Source of the DNA: Clonostachys chloroleuca
Taxonomy: Eukaryota; Ascomycota; Sordariomycetes; Hypocreales; Bionectriaceae
Direction of reading: 5' to 3'
Assembly (NCBI GenBank): GCA_037952775.1
Contig: JBANAY010000003.1
Coordinates: forward strand, 4,898,001 to 4,962,000
DNA: 64,000 nt
Positions 27,001-38,160 of the stretch are shown in pieces. Position 1 is the first letter of the stretch, and each line of letters begins with the position of its first letter. Position numbers and translations under genes: made by a program. The notes under the pieces were generated by a model. That model did no database searches. It was given only the letters and a program-made list of their open reading frames with translations, and had not been told where the DNA came from.

Positions 27001-28755
27001 TCACCAGAACATACCATGAAACTAATTGAATTCTCTCAGCATGGTGCCAGCTGCATACATCCACATTGACAAAATTCCCATGACCACTACAAACAAAACA
27101 GACCGAAAGAGTCTGAGGGAGATCGGGGGCAGGCTATCACAGGAGCAACTAGCACAGGTACAGGCTCAGGGGAAAGAACAGCGAGAGCCGAATACAGCCT
27201 TGGAGAAGAAATTGCAAGCTCTGTGGTCGATGGTTCTGGGTGTCGACCCAGCAATGATCAGTGCTGAAAGCCACTTCTTCAGAATCGGCGGCGAGTCAAT
27301 TGCTGCTATGCAGTTAGTAGCAGCCAGCCGGGAGCGGAGCCTGTCATTTTCTGTGTCGGACGTTTTCAAAGCCCCCGTCTCTATGAACTAGCAGCACTCA
27401 TTGCTGGGGTGGGCGAAAATTCAGAGATGCAGGTATCCTATGAGCCATTCTCGCTCCTGGATACTCCGGATTATAAATTGTTCATCGATGAATATGTCCA
27501 ACCTGTTTTGGACTCTGATGTATCAGATATTCAAGACATTACTCCTGCTACAGACTTTCAAGAGCGTGCAGTGTTGGATGCTATGCAGGACCCTCCAGGT
27601 AGATATCCCCATTGGATATTCGACCTTCCTCGAGATGTAGATTTCATGCGGTTGGAAGAGGCGTGTTACAGGCTTGTAAAACACTACGATATTCTCCGCA
27701 ATATTTTCGTCGAGAGTAAAGGTCAACTTTGGCAAGTTTCATTGAGTGAACTGAAACCAGATTACGATTTTTTTAATGCCCAGAGTAACGAAATCAAGTC
27801 TTTTATCGACAAGCTTTGCGAGGTTGATTTGAGACGCTCAAGGAAGCTGGGCTCATCATTTATACGATTCGTGGCTATATCGCATGATTCCGGGAGTCAC
27901 AAACTTGTCCTACGTATATCACACTCTCAATTCGATGGATACAGCTGGCCTAAAGTCCTGGAAACTCTGTCTGCGATATACAACAACCAGCCATTACTAA
28001 TTGCGCCCAAATTTGCCCAGTACATCGACTTTTGTGCAAGGCAGAAGAATGATAGTCTAAAGTACTGGGCCTCTAGACTAACTGATTCGTCATTCCCCAA
28101 CTGGAGCTCAACAAATATGGACAATGTCGGATGCAGCCCAGAAGACAGGCTGAGTGCAAGCGAAACAATTACAATGCCAACTAATATAGCCATGAGTGAA
28201 GGCATCTCGGTTGCCACAGTTTTCCATGCTGCTTGTGCATTGGCATTTTCGCGACAAGTTAGCCAGAAGGAAGTGATTTTTGGACGTCTAGTCACTGGCC
28301 GTTCCATGCTCCCGAGCAGTCTACAGAGTGTCGTGGGGCCTACGATGACTGAACTTCCTATCCGAGTCAATATCAAGTCTACCGATACACTTGCTGATGT
28401 TAGCCGGCAGTTGCATGACCAGTTTATTCAGGATTCCACTCATGAAGCTGCAGGCATGGTCGAGATCATCAGGAACTGCACCACTTGGCCAGGGGCAGCA
28501 ACCAACTTTGGGTGGCGCACCGCTTTCCAGCAAGCGGACGATGGAGATTCGTTCAATTTCCTTGGCTCGCCGAGCAATATTTCTTTCTATCAAACTAGCC
28601 TGCCTGCGCGTGATCGTCCAGAGATCTATGCGACGCCTCGAAATGGGAAGCTCGAATTGGAGTTTGAGGGGAACAAAAGAATTACATCCGAAAGGGTTAT
28701 GTTGGATTTCATGACGCTGCTTCGATCAATTTTAGACGAAACGCTTGAAAGTTAG
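12044..28755 (+). CDS. five-module non-ribosomal peptide synthetase (A-T-C)x4-A-T-CT
   Basis: Exons: 12044-12675, 12737-24603, 24728-25822, 25874-26894, 27040-28755. Domains in order (approximate): A1 12190-13850, T1 13870-14080, C1 14200-15540, A2 15570-17130, T2 17170-17400, C2 17510-18740, A3 18830-20330, T3 20380-20560, C3 20690-21950, A4 22000-23580, T4 23620-23830, C4 23950-25330, A5 25380-27170, T5 27190-27390, terminal C-like 27480-28750. There is no loading C domain, no epimerase, no N-methyltransferase and no thioesterase. The last domain has SHSQFDG in place of HHxxxDG, typical of fungal release/cyclising CT domains, so a cyclic pentapeptide or related amide is likely. Oddities: C1 has HHALFDR, T3 lacks one Gly (LRLGDS), T5 reads IGGES, A5 reads NKTDR where GKTDR is usual. 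At C-run 27372-27376 one base is missing: TAG follows 15 bases later, and adding one base gives exactly 5,444 codons. Confidence 0.93.
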
Positions 28756-29163
28756 AGTGCATCTCCCGGATACCTAGTACTTGTTGTAGAAATAATATGA
28801 ATCAACTGCAGGAGGTATAGCATTAGAACTAGACTACATCCACCTCGATGAGAAGTCTAAAGCGCTTAAGAAGCCAGTCCAATAGAATTACTTGGATTTT
28901 TGTTCTTTTTATTAGCCTGAAGAAAAGTACTAACTCTTCAAGTGCCGGCCGACCTCAAGCTGATGGAGCTCCACCACGATGTCGCCTCACACTTGACACA
29001 AGACCTCCACACTCCACCTCCGCAAGTAAGAGATCTTCATGTTCGAGATCAACACCGGAAGAAAACAGTCTGCAGCATTCTTACTGAAACTAGGCCATCT
29101 ACAAGTTATAACGGTCTGCTCTTGCCTGAGTGATCTATCTTGGTTCAATCAGATGTTGCAAAT
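28756..29163. other. intergenic with a TGGAGCTCCA palindrome
   Basis: NRPS terminator region and promoter of the tandem dehydrogenase. It contains the palindrome TGGAGCTCCA at 28964-28973, followed by ACC, which recurs in other intergenic stretches of this cluster. No gene seen. Confidence 0.5.
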
Positions 29164-31269
29164 ATGGCCGCAACACAGTCTGTTCCAACTCCAATCGGCT
29201 TTCTGGGGATGAGTGGCCTGGCATTGAAAATGGTTTACGGCCTTCTCAGCAACCCAGAGTATATTGTCCGGATATACAACAACAATGCGCCTGATAAATC
29301 CAGGATCAGTGCTCTAGGTGGAACTTTTTGCCAACACCCTGAGGACGTCGCAGCGAATGCTGAACATCTTGTCTGCTTGGCTAATAGACCCGAGCTAGAG
29401 CGTCTGTTTTTTGGCCACGACTCCAGTATTCTCGAAGGTATTATAGTCACTAGTCCCACCATATATGATTGTCCTTTTTGTTTACAGTAAGATAGTACTG
29501 CCAGTTGGATGCTCAGTTCTTCTGTGCTCAGTTATGGACACCAATTTTTACAACGCTTTAGAAGTTCACCTTTCGAGGCTGGGTCGATCAGACATCCTTC
29601 TAGTAGACTCCCCGATATCCTCAAATCCAACGAATGACACGCAGGGAGACATGGCGGTCTTTGCTGCTGGAAAACGAGAGGCTTTATGCAGAAACTCGAG
29701 TCTTTTGGGCGAAATATCGGATAAATGGTTCATGATTCCTGGTACCTTAGGAGTTGCCAGTAAGGTCCAGCTCATACATCAGATGCTCGTTGGCATTCAT
29801 ATTTCTGCAGCCACAGAGGCAATATCATTTGCTATCAAACAGGGATTGGACCCTTTCGAGATTTCTAATATTGTCAAAACTACTACTGGCAGCTCCAGAG
29901 TCTTCCAGGCTTGCATGCCCAAAAGCTTGGGCAATTGGACTGTTGGCCCAACTCTTAAAAATCTGGCCGATGATCTGGTACGTCTCCCATAGACCAATAC
30001 ATGAATCAACGCGATCTAACCTCGATAGTCCCTGATTACTTCTATGGCTCGGTCATTACAGTTCCCACTCCCTCTATCTGAAGTCGCAGGGCAGCTCTAC
30101 AACATGGGCATTAGACAGGCCACCGCCAAAGACGAAGACACCGATACGAACCTAATGCGCGTCCATAGTCCTGGCTTCACGCATGATACCGAAACACGCC
30201 ATGGTTCACAGAATTTTTCCTGCCAGTCGAACAGAATCGATGTGGACAATTATCAGTTCCCCATCTCGGCAATTAGTGTAATAGGATTAGATGCCACAGC
30301 CAGGGAAGTGGCTACATCACTCCTTCGAGCAGGCTACGTGGTGCAAGGTTATGGCGTCGTCCCCAACACTTCAGAGAGAGCTTCTCAAATTGAGAGTAGT
30401 TTTTTTCTCGCCAAATCCCTCGTGGAAGCAGTCCGAGGTACACAAGTGGCGATAATTTCAGTGCAGAGCGCAGTTCAAGTCGACGACGTTCTTTTTGGTC
30501 CAGAAGAGGTAGTAGAGAACCTTTCTGATAATGCTGTCATCGTTATCAGCTCTTCTGTTCCTCCTTCTTATATGAAAACCCTTCCAGGTCGGCTTGGGCG
30601 CCTCAGAAGCGATATAAGTATTCTGGACGCCCCTGTGTGTGATTGGGCAACTGATACCGCCAACGGTACTCTAAATGTTCGTTGAACCGTCCCTTTTTGA
30701 TTGCAAACTCAAGCTCATCGCCTTAGATCATGATTTCAGGAGACGATTCTACTATCCGAAAAGTCAAGGCCCCACTACTAGCCATGACCAAAGATATTTC
30801 CAACTTGCAACAAGTTCGAGGAGGAATAGGTGCCGCTTCATCTGTCAATCTCATCAACCAGGTTTTGGCAGGGATCCATATTTCTGCTGCTGCAGAGGCT
30901 TTGAGTTTCGCGGCACGACTGGAACTTGACCCAAATGTTGTGTTTGATGTGTTAATTAACACTTCAGCATGGAGTTATATGCTGGAAAGCAGAGGGCCGC
31001 AAATCCTCGATGCGGACTGGACACCAATCGTACCTCTTTCCACGTTTATGAAGGCTGTGGCTATGTTTACTGAGGAGGCCAGGCAATTGAAGCTCCCCTC
31101 TCCAGTATCATCTGCAACTGATATTATATACAATGCTGCGGCTGCTAATGGCTGGGAAAATGAGGGAGACGCGGGTGTGGTTCGCTTCTGGGAGCTTCTC
31201 ACCACCGTGTCTGTGGCCAATTCAGTACAAGAGGCTGCTAAAAGTTGTATTTCGGGGGCAGGATCCTAA
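29164..31269 (+). CDS. tandem 3-hydroxyisobutyrate-dehydrogenase-like protein (two repeats)
   Basis: About 652 residues made of two copies of the NAD-binding 6-phosphogluconate/beta-hydroxyacid dehydrogenase fold. Exons proposed: 29164-29445, 29492-29977, 30029-30676, 30727-31269 (all phase 0; the first junction, GTCACT donor and AAG acceptor, is uncertain). Repeat 1 starts with GFLGMSG, repeat 2 with SVIGLDATA; each has the C-terminal helix GIHISAAxEA. In bacterial L-threonate dehydrogenase-like proteins the preceding segment reads VKIIHQLLAG with the catalytic Lys. Here repeat 1 reads VQLIHQMLVG and repeat 2 VNLINQVLAG, so both lack that Lys. The layout resembles the dehydrogenase half of large fungal proteins that also carry aldolase and sugar-kinase domains, which are absent here. 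It follows the NRPS on the same strand. It may be a non-catalytic or altered enzyme. Confidence 0.8.
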
Positions 31270-32379
31270 CCTCCCTACAAATGGTTCATCGGCAGTTCGA
31301 CCTAGGAGCTTTCAAATATCTTGAAGAGCATAATAGATCATAGAGTATGCTAGAGGGTTTGGGAGTGCAATTGATAGCTCCCATTCATCTCTAAGGCTTG
31401 CTTCGAAGAGCAGAAGATGCAGCTACTTTGAGTCAACCTTGAAGCAGGAAGCTCTTCACTCATTCTGACATCTGAGACTTGAGGATGACACAGTAGAAGG
31501 TCCTGCTTATATGTCCAGCTACCCGGAATTCTCTTGGCTCAGATGCTCCATGAGGAGGCCAGTCACGTTCCATATCTGCCCAATAGAGGTTTTCCAACGA
31601 GTTTGAGGAACAAACCGACCCAAACCCAAATTACCTATGGTAGGATTGACTAGAATGCGAGCAATCGTACAAAAGATAGTTCAAGAACAGAATGGAGACA
31701 GGACCTCGGTCGATGCCTTGAAATTTCTTGATTTACCTAAAATCGGAATACTGGAAATAAAGCGAACCAGGATTATCTGGTAAGAACAACCGCTCATTAC
31801 TTGCCAATGAAGATTTAAACATGCCACATCGTGTATGGCTATGCTTCACATCTAGTTTTTTCTCAGAATGTTGGGGTTCCAAACTAGGCACAAGTGGAAT
31901 GTGAACTTCACAGAGGGATGACGGCATCCATATTGCCGAGACTTTTAACCATCATCGTATTCCCTTCTGATTACTTGTCCCCGTGATCATACGATTAAGT
32001 GTCTAAGCAGAAACCTTAACGGCCCTCCTTGCTCAGCTGAGAAGTCTAGCCTTTCCTTATGGAGGTGGTGGTATGTGGAGGTGGAGGTATGTGGAGGTGG
32101 AGGTGGAGGCTGGCCAAGCCTATCCAATGGAGGGGGTGGAGAGAGGAAGTGGAGGTGGAGGTGGAGGCTTGCGAGTGCGACACGCAGTTCTAGACCTGAA
32201 ACATGCGATTTCTCCTAATCGGTGTCAAGATAGGGACTTCATCTGTAAACATCAATTTGTAGAATATCTTTTAAATGTCCGGTTGCTGTCCTCAATAGCC
32301 TCTCATCATCTCTCTATAACACGGGTGATCAGTGTTCGATACCATCTCCTTTCCAGCAACCTCCACTTCAACCTCGAAA
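31270..32379. other. intergenic
   Basis: 1.1 kb between the tandem dehydrogenase and the BVMO gene. Its main feature is a purine-rich GGAGGT repeat at 32061-32168. Short open frames show nothing recognisable. Confidence 0.5.
32061..32168. repeat. GGAGGT/GGTGGA purine-rich repeat
   Basis: An imperfect run of GGAGGTGGAGG-type units on the plus strand, interrupted by TATGT and by a short unique segment near 32115. Related G-rich elements lie at 40670-40720. Clustered GG pairs on one strand could form a G-quadruplex. It sits 210-320 bp upstream of the BVMO start. Confidence 0.75.
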
Positions 32380-34485
32380 ATGAGTCCATCAGCTACCCTG
32401 CCGTCTCTAGACAGTGCCTTCGTGGCAAGCGCCTCGGAGTACCAAATTCTGGAGAAACCCAGTCGTTCTGGTCGAAAAATACGCATCATCTGTCTGGGCG
32501 GCGGTGCCAGCGCTCTGAATCTCGCTCACGAGGTTAGCATCAGCTCGCTTGACCTAGACCTGGTTTGCTACGAGAAGAACCCATCTATTGGAGGTACTTG
32601 GTACGAAAATCGCTATCCGGGTTGTGGATGCGATATCCCCTCGGTGAACTACCAGTTCTCGTGGGCACCATCGACGGAATGGTCGCATTAGTGAGACTGA
32701 ACCTTCTAACCTCCTAAGGTTTCGATATTAACGCTCATTCACAGCTACTCCAGCGCTTCGGAAATCTTGCAATACTTCAAGGATGTTGCGGAGAAATATG
32801 ACCTCAACAAGTATGTTCGCCTCAACCATACTGTGGTTGGTGCAACGTGGGTAGAAGAAGATCAGAAGTGGCATGTCCGAATCCAGCAAGGCAACAACCC
32901 GGAAGATGTCATCACCGACAAGGCCGACATTTTTGTCAATGCCAGTGGGGTCCTCAAGTAAGTGAGCCGAATCTAATTGATAGAATTCAGACTAACATAG
33001 ATACGTCAGCAAATGGAAGTGGCCTGATATCAGCGGCCGTGAGACATTCAAGGGCCCAATGCTCCATAGCGCCAACTGGGATGACAGCATTGAGTTGAAA
33101 GGGAAGCGGGTGGGAGTTATTGGTGGCGGCTCGTCCGCTGTGCAAATCGTTCCCAGCATCCAACCAGGTAGAGATATTCCCTCCTCTCATAATCCACGAA
33201 CATCAAGCTGACATCTTCGCTTTCCAGTTGTTGGACATATGAAGTGTTTCATTCGGAGTGCTGCCTGGGTTACCGCCTCCTTCGGTCAGCGATTTGCTGG
33301 CAAAGGTGGGACCAATTTTGAATGCAAGTGCTTCTCAGACAACGCCCGTAGCTCATTTACTAACATAGAGCAAAAGACTCCGAAAAGCAGAAAGAAATTC
33401 TCCGCAATGACCCGATGAAATATCTCGCATACAGAAAGAGAATCGAGTCTGAGCTCAACTCTCGATTTAGATTTATTCTTAATGGCTCAAAAGAGCAACA
33501 AGATGCTCGTAATGTAAGCATGACCATACTGACACGCTTTTGTGAGCCCAAACTAACTCTTGAACTTCTCTCAAATTCCAGGCCGCCGAGAAAGACATGA
33601 GAACCAGGCTGGCTAGCAAACCTGAGATTGCAGACTTGATTGTCCCAAAGAATTTTGCAGTTGGGTGCCGCCGGCCCACACCTGGAAATGGTTATCTGGA
33701 AGCTCTTTGCGAGGACAACGTAGCAGTTGTCTCGTCCAGCATAACCGAGATCACCCCCAAGGGTATCAAAACTAGCGACGGGGTCGAACATGAGTTCGAT
33801 GTCATTGTTTGTGCCACTGGTTTTGATGTCAGCTGGAAACCCAGATACCCTACTATTGGTCGTCACGGCGTCAATCTCAGCAAGTATTGGGCTGATGTCC
33901 CAAATACTTATCTCTCGTTGGCAGTAGCAAACATGCCTAACTACTTCAGTATGCTTCCCAGTCCCTTGATATCAGAATAAATGACAAGAAGACAAAGTCT
34001 AACCAAAGATAGTTTTCAATGGTCCATTTGGGCCGTACGGGCATGGAAGCTTCCTTCCCATTACCGAAACCGTCTCCCGCTATGTAATGCAGGTCCTCAA
34101 GAAAATGTCTGAGGAAGAAATCACCTCCTTTGCTCCCAAAGAAGAAGCAGTTGCCGACTTTGCTCAGCACCGGCGCAAGTTCTTGCCTCGCACGGCATGG
34201 ACCTCCCCTTGCCGATCTTGGTTCAAACAGGGCACGGTTGACGGCGAGCCAATGATGTGGCCTGGATCACGTATTCAGTTCTTCGAAACCATTGCGAGCC
34301 CACGATGGGAGGACTTTGTTCTTAAATACACTACGACGAACCGTTTCGCTTACTTTGGAAATGGTTTTGCAGCACGTGAAGGAGATGGAAGTGATCTGAC
34401 TTGGTATCTTGGTCCGCTGGATGATACGGGCTTGCAGCCTGCACTTCCTGATGAAGACTTTGTGGACTTTCTTGTTAATGCCTAG
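32380..34485 (+). CDS. Baeyer-Villiger-type flavin monooxygenase
   Basis: A 591-residue FAD/NADPH monooxygenase from seven exons that all join in frame: 32380-32690, 32745-32957, 33001-33167, 33228-33327, 33369-33513, 33582-33948, 34013-34485. The FAD-binding Rossmann motif is degenerate but clear (LGGGASA, residues 39-45). [15 protein letters not shown] follows at 71-85, then the BVMO fingerprint FxGxxxHxxxW(P/D) as [12 protein letters not shown] (191-202). The NADPH-binding motif is IGGGSSA (215-221) and the late ATG-FD motif (CATGFD) is present. Length and order match type I BVMOs such as cyclohexanone-monooxygenase-like proteins of fungal secondary metabolism. It would oxidise a ketone to an ester or lactone, or act as a hydroxylase or N-oxidase on the peptide. 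Its place between other cluster genes supports a tailoring role; the substrate is unknown. Confidence 0.92.
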
Positions 34486-35057
34486 ACAAAGTTCTTATAG
34501 AATACTAAACAAATATTTAAATTTGAATTTTTATTCCACATTTTTTCTCTCATCATTCTGTGTCTCTTTAAGAGGTATAATATGCGTATTAACGTTGCTT
34601 ATTGCTCTACTCCCTTTTCAATTCTGCTACCAGAGCATAAAAAACTGCTAAGGACTAAGTATTCTCTTTCAAAAGATCTTCATTTCCAAAGAAAAAAAAA
34701 TAGAATGCCCTTTTGTTATCCGCATAGAGTTCAATTCGTGGCCAGTCGCGGTGGTTCATTGTTGTTAGCATCTGAGCCCTCAAAGGACTGGATTTTCTCG
34801 CCTAAATGCTACGTGGGGTTCGAAAGGGAAAGTGTTATCACTATCGGACTTCAGACAGTTGAAGCAAAATTGGAAGTCGAATTAATATCAACACGGCTAA
34901 CTAATTTGCACAGCCATATAGAAAGCGAGTTACCTCAGAAGAATAATCATCCACTATTCACTATCATCACCAGGTAGTACTTGAGCCATCGCATTACTCA
35001 GCAAACAGCCTCTTTCTGTCAATGCCACAGATTGCCCCAAAATCTCAGCTCCATCCG
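34486..35057. other. convergent 3' flanks
   Basis: AT-rich stretch between the 3' ends of the BVMO (plus) and MFS (minus) genes. An open frame at 34582-34977 has no recognisable content. Nothing else seen. Confidence 0.55.
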
Positions 35058-36676
35058 TTACAGTATGTATCGGAAGTCTCGCTGTTCGAAATCTGTGAGG
35101 TCCAAAAACGCAGTAGACGAATCCTGCGCAACCGCCGTCTGCGACTGCTCAGCAGCCAACTTATCACGGCGTCGGTTTTCCCACACATTGACATAACGAA
35201 GTGCCACAATAGTGAGAGCCGCACAGCCATACATAATAGCCACCATCATCTTGCCATGGTAATATTCTGGAGCCTCATTCGATCGAAAGGTTTGGGGACC
35301 GATCCAATTTCCGGCTGCATAGGCCAGGATCTGGAGTCCGTTGACTGTGGCCTTTTTGGTGTATCCGAGGGTATTGTTGGAGATCATGGTCATGACCAGG
35401 CACCAAGATGCGCCTGCCGCCCCGATAAAGTAGTATCCAACGAGTAAAGCGGCCTTAGCGGATAGCGGGATGACGACCATCATGATGCCTCCGATCATGG
35501 GAATCAGAATGGCGATGAATGCAAATAAAGAACGGTCCAGGAACTTGTCCGACAAGTAGGTGAATCCCAACTTGCAGGCAATATCTACAATCCCAGTAGG
35601 CATGTTGAGTAAAAGGGAAAGTCGAGAACTGAAGCCAAATGATTTAATCACAATAGATCCGAAGGACGTGATTCCGCCATTAGGAGTGTTCATGAGAATC
35701 GAAAACAGGACATAGAGGTATGTTCGAGGGTCGCGGAAGGCTTCGTAAAACTGGGACCACTTCCACTTGCGACTTCCGATTCCCTGAAAGTTTTTCCTAA
35801 TTCGTTCGACTGCAATCATCTTTTCCCGGTGGTTGAGGAATTTAGCATTGGTTTGGTTGTCGGGCATTCGCAGCCAGCAGTAGATGCCGGAGAAAACTGT
35901 CGGTATACCCAGCACGATGTAGAGGATTTTCCAGGTTGCCAGGGGCGAGTTTGTGACGCCAGACAAACCGTAAGCGATGGGTCCCATGACGAGGAGGGCA
36001 ACTCCATTGCAGCTGAGCCACAGTCCCATTCGTCGACCTTGCTCATTTTGCTTGTACCACTGGGATGTCAGAAGCACGAAGGCGGGCGTGACCGTTGCCT
36101 CGAGGGCGCCGAGGAAGAATCGAACACAGAGAAGGCCGGCATAGTTCATCGCAAATACGTGGCAAATGATGACAAGGCCCCAAAGGACGATGTTAGCTGA
36201 TGTATATTTACCCAGCGGCAGGGCTCGGAGGAAGTAGGTTGTAGGAAATCTACCACGATTAGTTAGTTGCTGTTTCGATATAACCAAAAAGTAACAACGC
36301 AGACTTTGACATACTCCCACATGATATACCCAGCATAGAAGATGCTCGAGGCCCAACTGTACTCCTGGCTATTAGGATCCAGATTGGTGTCCTCGCGGAT
36401 GCCCATCAGGGAGGCATAGTTGAGTGAGGTCTTGTCAGCAAATTGCAGGGCGTATATCCAGCACAGGAGAGGCACGAGAGCAAAGTCAATCTTGCGCAGA
36501 ACAGATTTCTCCTCTTCTTCGGTGAATTCAATCTGCTCCCCGCCCATAAACTCAAGAGCTGGGTCCGCGTCTTTGGAATGCCCAATCTCCTTTTCTATTG
36601 TTGTACCATTGTCGACATCTGATCTTATGGGAACAATATTCCCACCGTCAACTTTGTCCTGATTATCAGCAGACAT
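35058..36676 (-). CDS. MFS transporter, ACS/Dal5-like
   Basis: A 517-residue carrier in two exons, 36676-36315 and 36249-35058; the intron (36250-36314) begins with a textbook GTATGT donor and joins MWE to FPTTYF. A ~65-residue acidic N-terminal tail precedes helix 1. Loop and helix motifs of the anion:cation symporter family are present: FADKTSLNYASLMG, RFFLGALEA, the central hydrophilic loop with WKWSQF and a second six-helix half. In the cluster it most likely exports the product or an intermediate, or imports a precursor; related carriers move carboxylates, so uptake of an acid building block is a fair alternative. It converges on the BVMO and is divergent from the C2H2 regulator. Confidence 0.9.
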
Positions 36677-38160
36677 GGCGGCGTTCGATGGCGAAGAGGA
36701 GGGAATATTAATGGAAGATTATCCAGAACGTGTATATCTCTTAGGTCGATGAGCTCAATGAAGCTTTGGGCAGGATCCAGAGTCGATAAAAGCAAATATG
36801 AGAGGCCGAGGGGGGTTTATGTAGGCAAGACGTATCGATGAGGCTAATGGCTGAACAGAGACATACCGCACACGTAGCTGGACTACGGTAACGCGTGGTT
36901 ATCTGAGGGCTGGACAGGGTACAGCGTTGGCCCCCCTGACTTCCCCCGAGGTTCCCGTGATATCAGTTCCAGATCTTGTTCTTCAAGCGTCAGGGTTATC
37001 TCCCTCCCCTGCACAAACCTGATAGCAAAATCCGGGGAGGTCAAGGTCCCCCCGCATTGATTGTGGGTTGGCTGTTCCAGCCTGAGAAATCCGAGAGGCG
37101 ACTCGTTAAGGTTTGCATTGGTGCTGGTGGAGCTCCACGGCTGTGGGCTCAGATTCATGGGCATGACTTGGAGTCGGCCGTGGAGCTCCATCAGAGTAGC
37201 CAAATGGAGATGTTGTAGCGGGTACTTCTGAGCAATGACTCGAGGACAGTGGCACCAAATTCTGACACTGCAAAACCTTGGGCCGCCTTATGATTGGCTC
37301 ACCTGATGGAGCGGAGCATCGCTTGGTAGCTCGGACCAGCAATCAACTGTCGCCCTTTGATCCTAGAATAATAAGAAGTTATGGTATTAGCGATGACCGA
37401 TAATGGACAAATCGCCTCGGATGATATCCGAGTATTGTCGTTTGTGACTATTTAAATCGCGGATGATAGCCGAGGCGAGTTTGATTTTTCTGGGGTCATA
37501 TAGTTCTGAGATTGTGCTTCCATTTGGCAGCCTTTCACTCCAGGTTACTAAAGTCAACGGCCAAGCCCACTCAATCTGTATAAACTTGTTATGACACACT
37601 TCGTAGCGTGTCTACTCAATAATGAACGCATTCTCCATTGCATTAGCTCTTGCCGACTATTTCCTTCCAATGCGAATGTTACTCATGGACCAGTCTGTCA
37701 CTACAGGGTAGGTGTGTGTTGAGACTGGCCCAAATTATGCTTTTATGCAGGACCTCGCCTTGCCTGCTCCGTTCTAGCGCATGATCGAGTGCATAAATCT
37801 ACATAGTGCATACATAATTCCTGTGCACACGAACGCACTTGCCTCAGCCTCTTGTAGCCACCAATCATTTACCGAGGTGTAATCGTCAGTCTAGTGGTCA
37901 TTAGTAGCCACCCTAGAGCTCCACACTCCCTCCACACCTCCCACATGAGATAGGTGACTCAGCAAGAACATACACAGCTTCTCCTCTTCAAGGAGAGGGG
38001 GATGATACCCCGGACATGCTGGCTTTCGTGGACATTCAATCAACTATTATCTGGGCCCATCATGCCTACAGTAATTCCATCTTTCATTGGATAGATTGAG
38101 ACAAACCGATACCTCTTGAACTCGATATCGAAACCAAGTTGTCACTGACAAAGAGCTGCG
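36677..38160. other. intergenic, divergent promoters of MFS carrier and C2H2 regulator
   Basis: 1.5 kb holding an inverted repeat built on TGGAGCTCCA (37128-37190) and a related AGAGCTCCAC at about 37915. No coding content recognised. Confidence 0.5.
37128..37190. repeat. 14 bp inverted repeat with TGGAGCTCCA palindromes
   Basis: TGGAGCTCCACGGC at 37128-37141 and its exact reverse complement GCCGTGGAGCTCCA at 37177-37190, separated by 35 bp. Each arm contains the self-complementary 10-mer TGGAGCTCCA. It lies about 450 bp upstream of the MFS start and 970 bp upstream of the C2H2 regulator. It may be a dimer-binding operator or the remnant of a small repeat. Confidence 0.7.

Noticed and set aside
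27340..27420. An intron that would explain the NRPS frame change
   Set aside because: The only GT..AG pairs ending at the TAG are 15 or about 45 bp and would remove the conserved DVFKAP end of T5; a missing C explains it better.
12044..28755. Epimerase, N-methyltransferase or thioesterase domains in the NRPS
   Set aside because: Each module reads A-T-C with no extra domain-sized segment; no GxSxG hydrolase motif at the C-terminus.
34582..34977. 131-codon open frame between BVMO and MFS genes
   Set aside because: Lies in AT-rich convergent 3' flanks and shows no protein-like motif.
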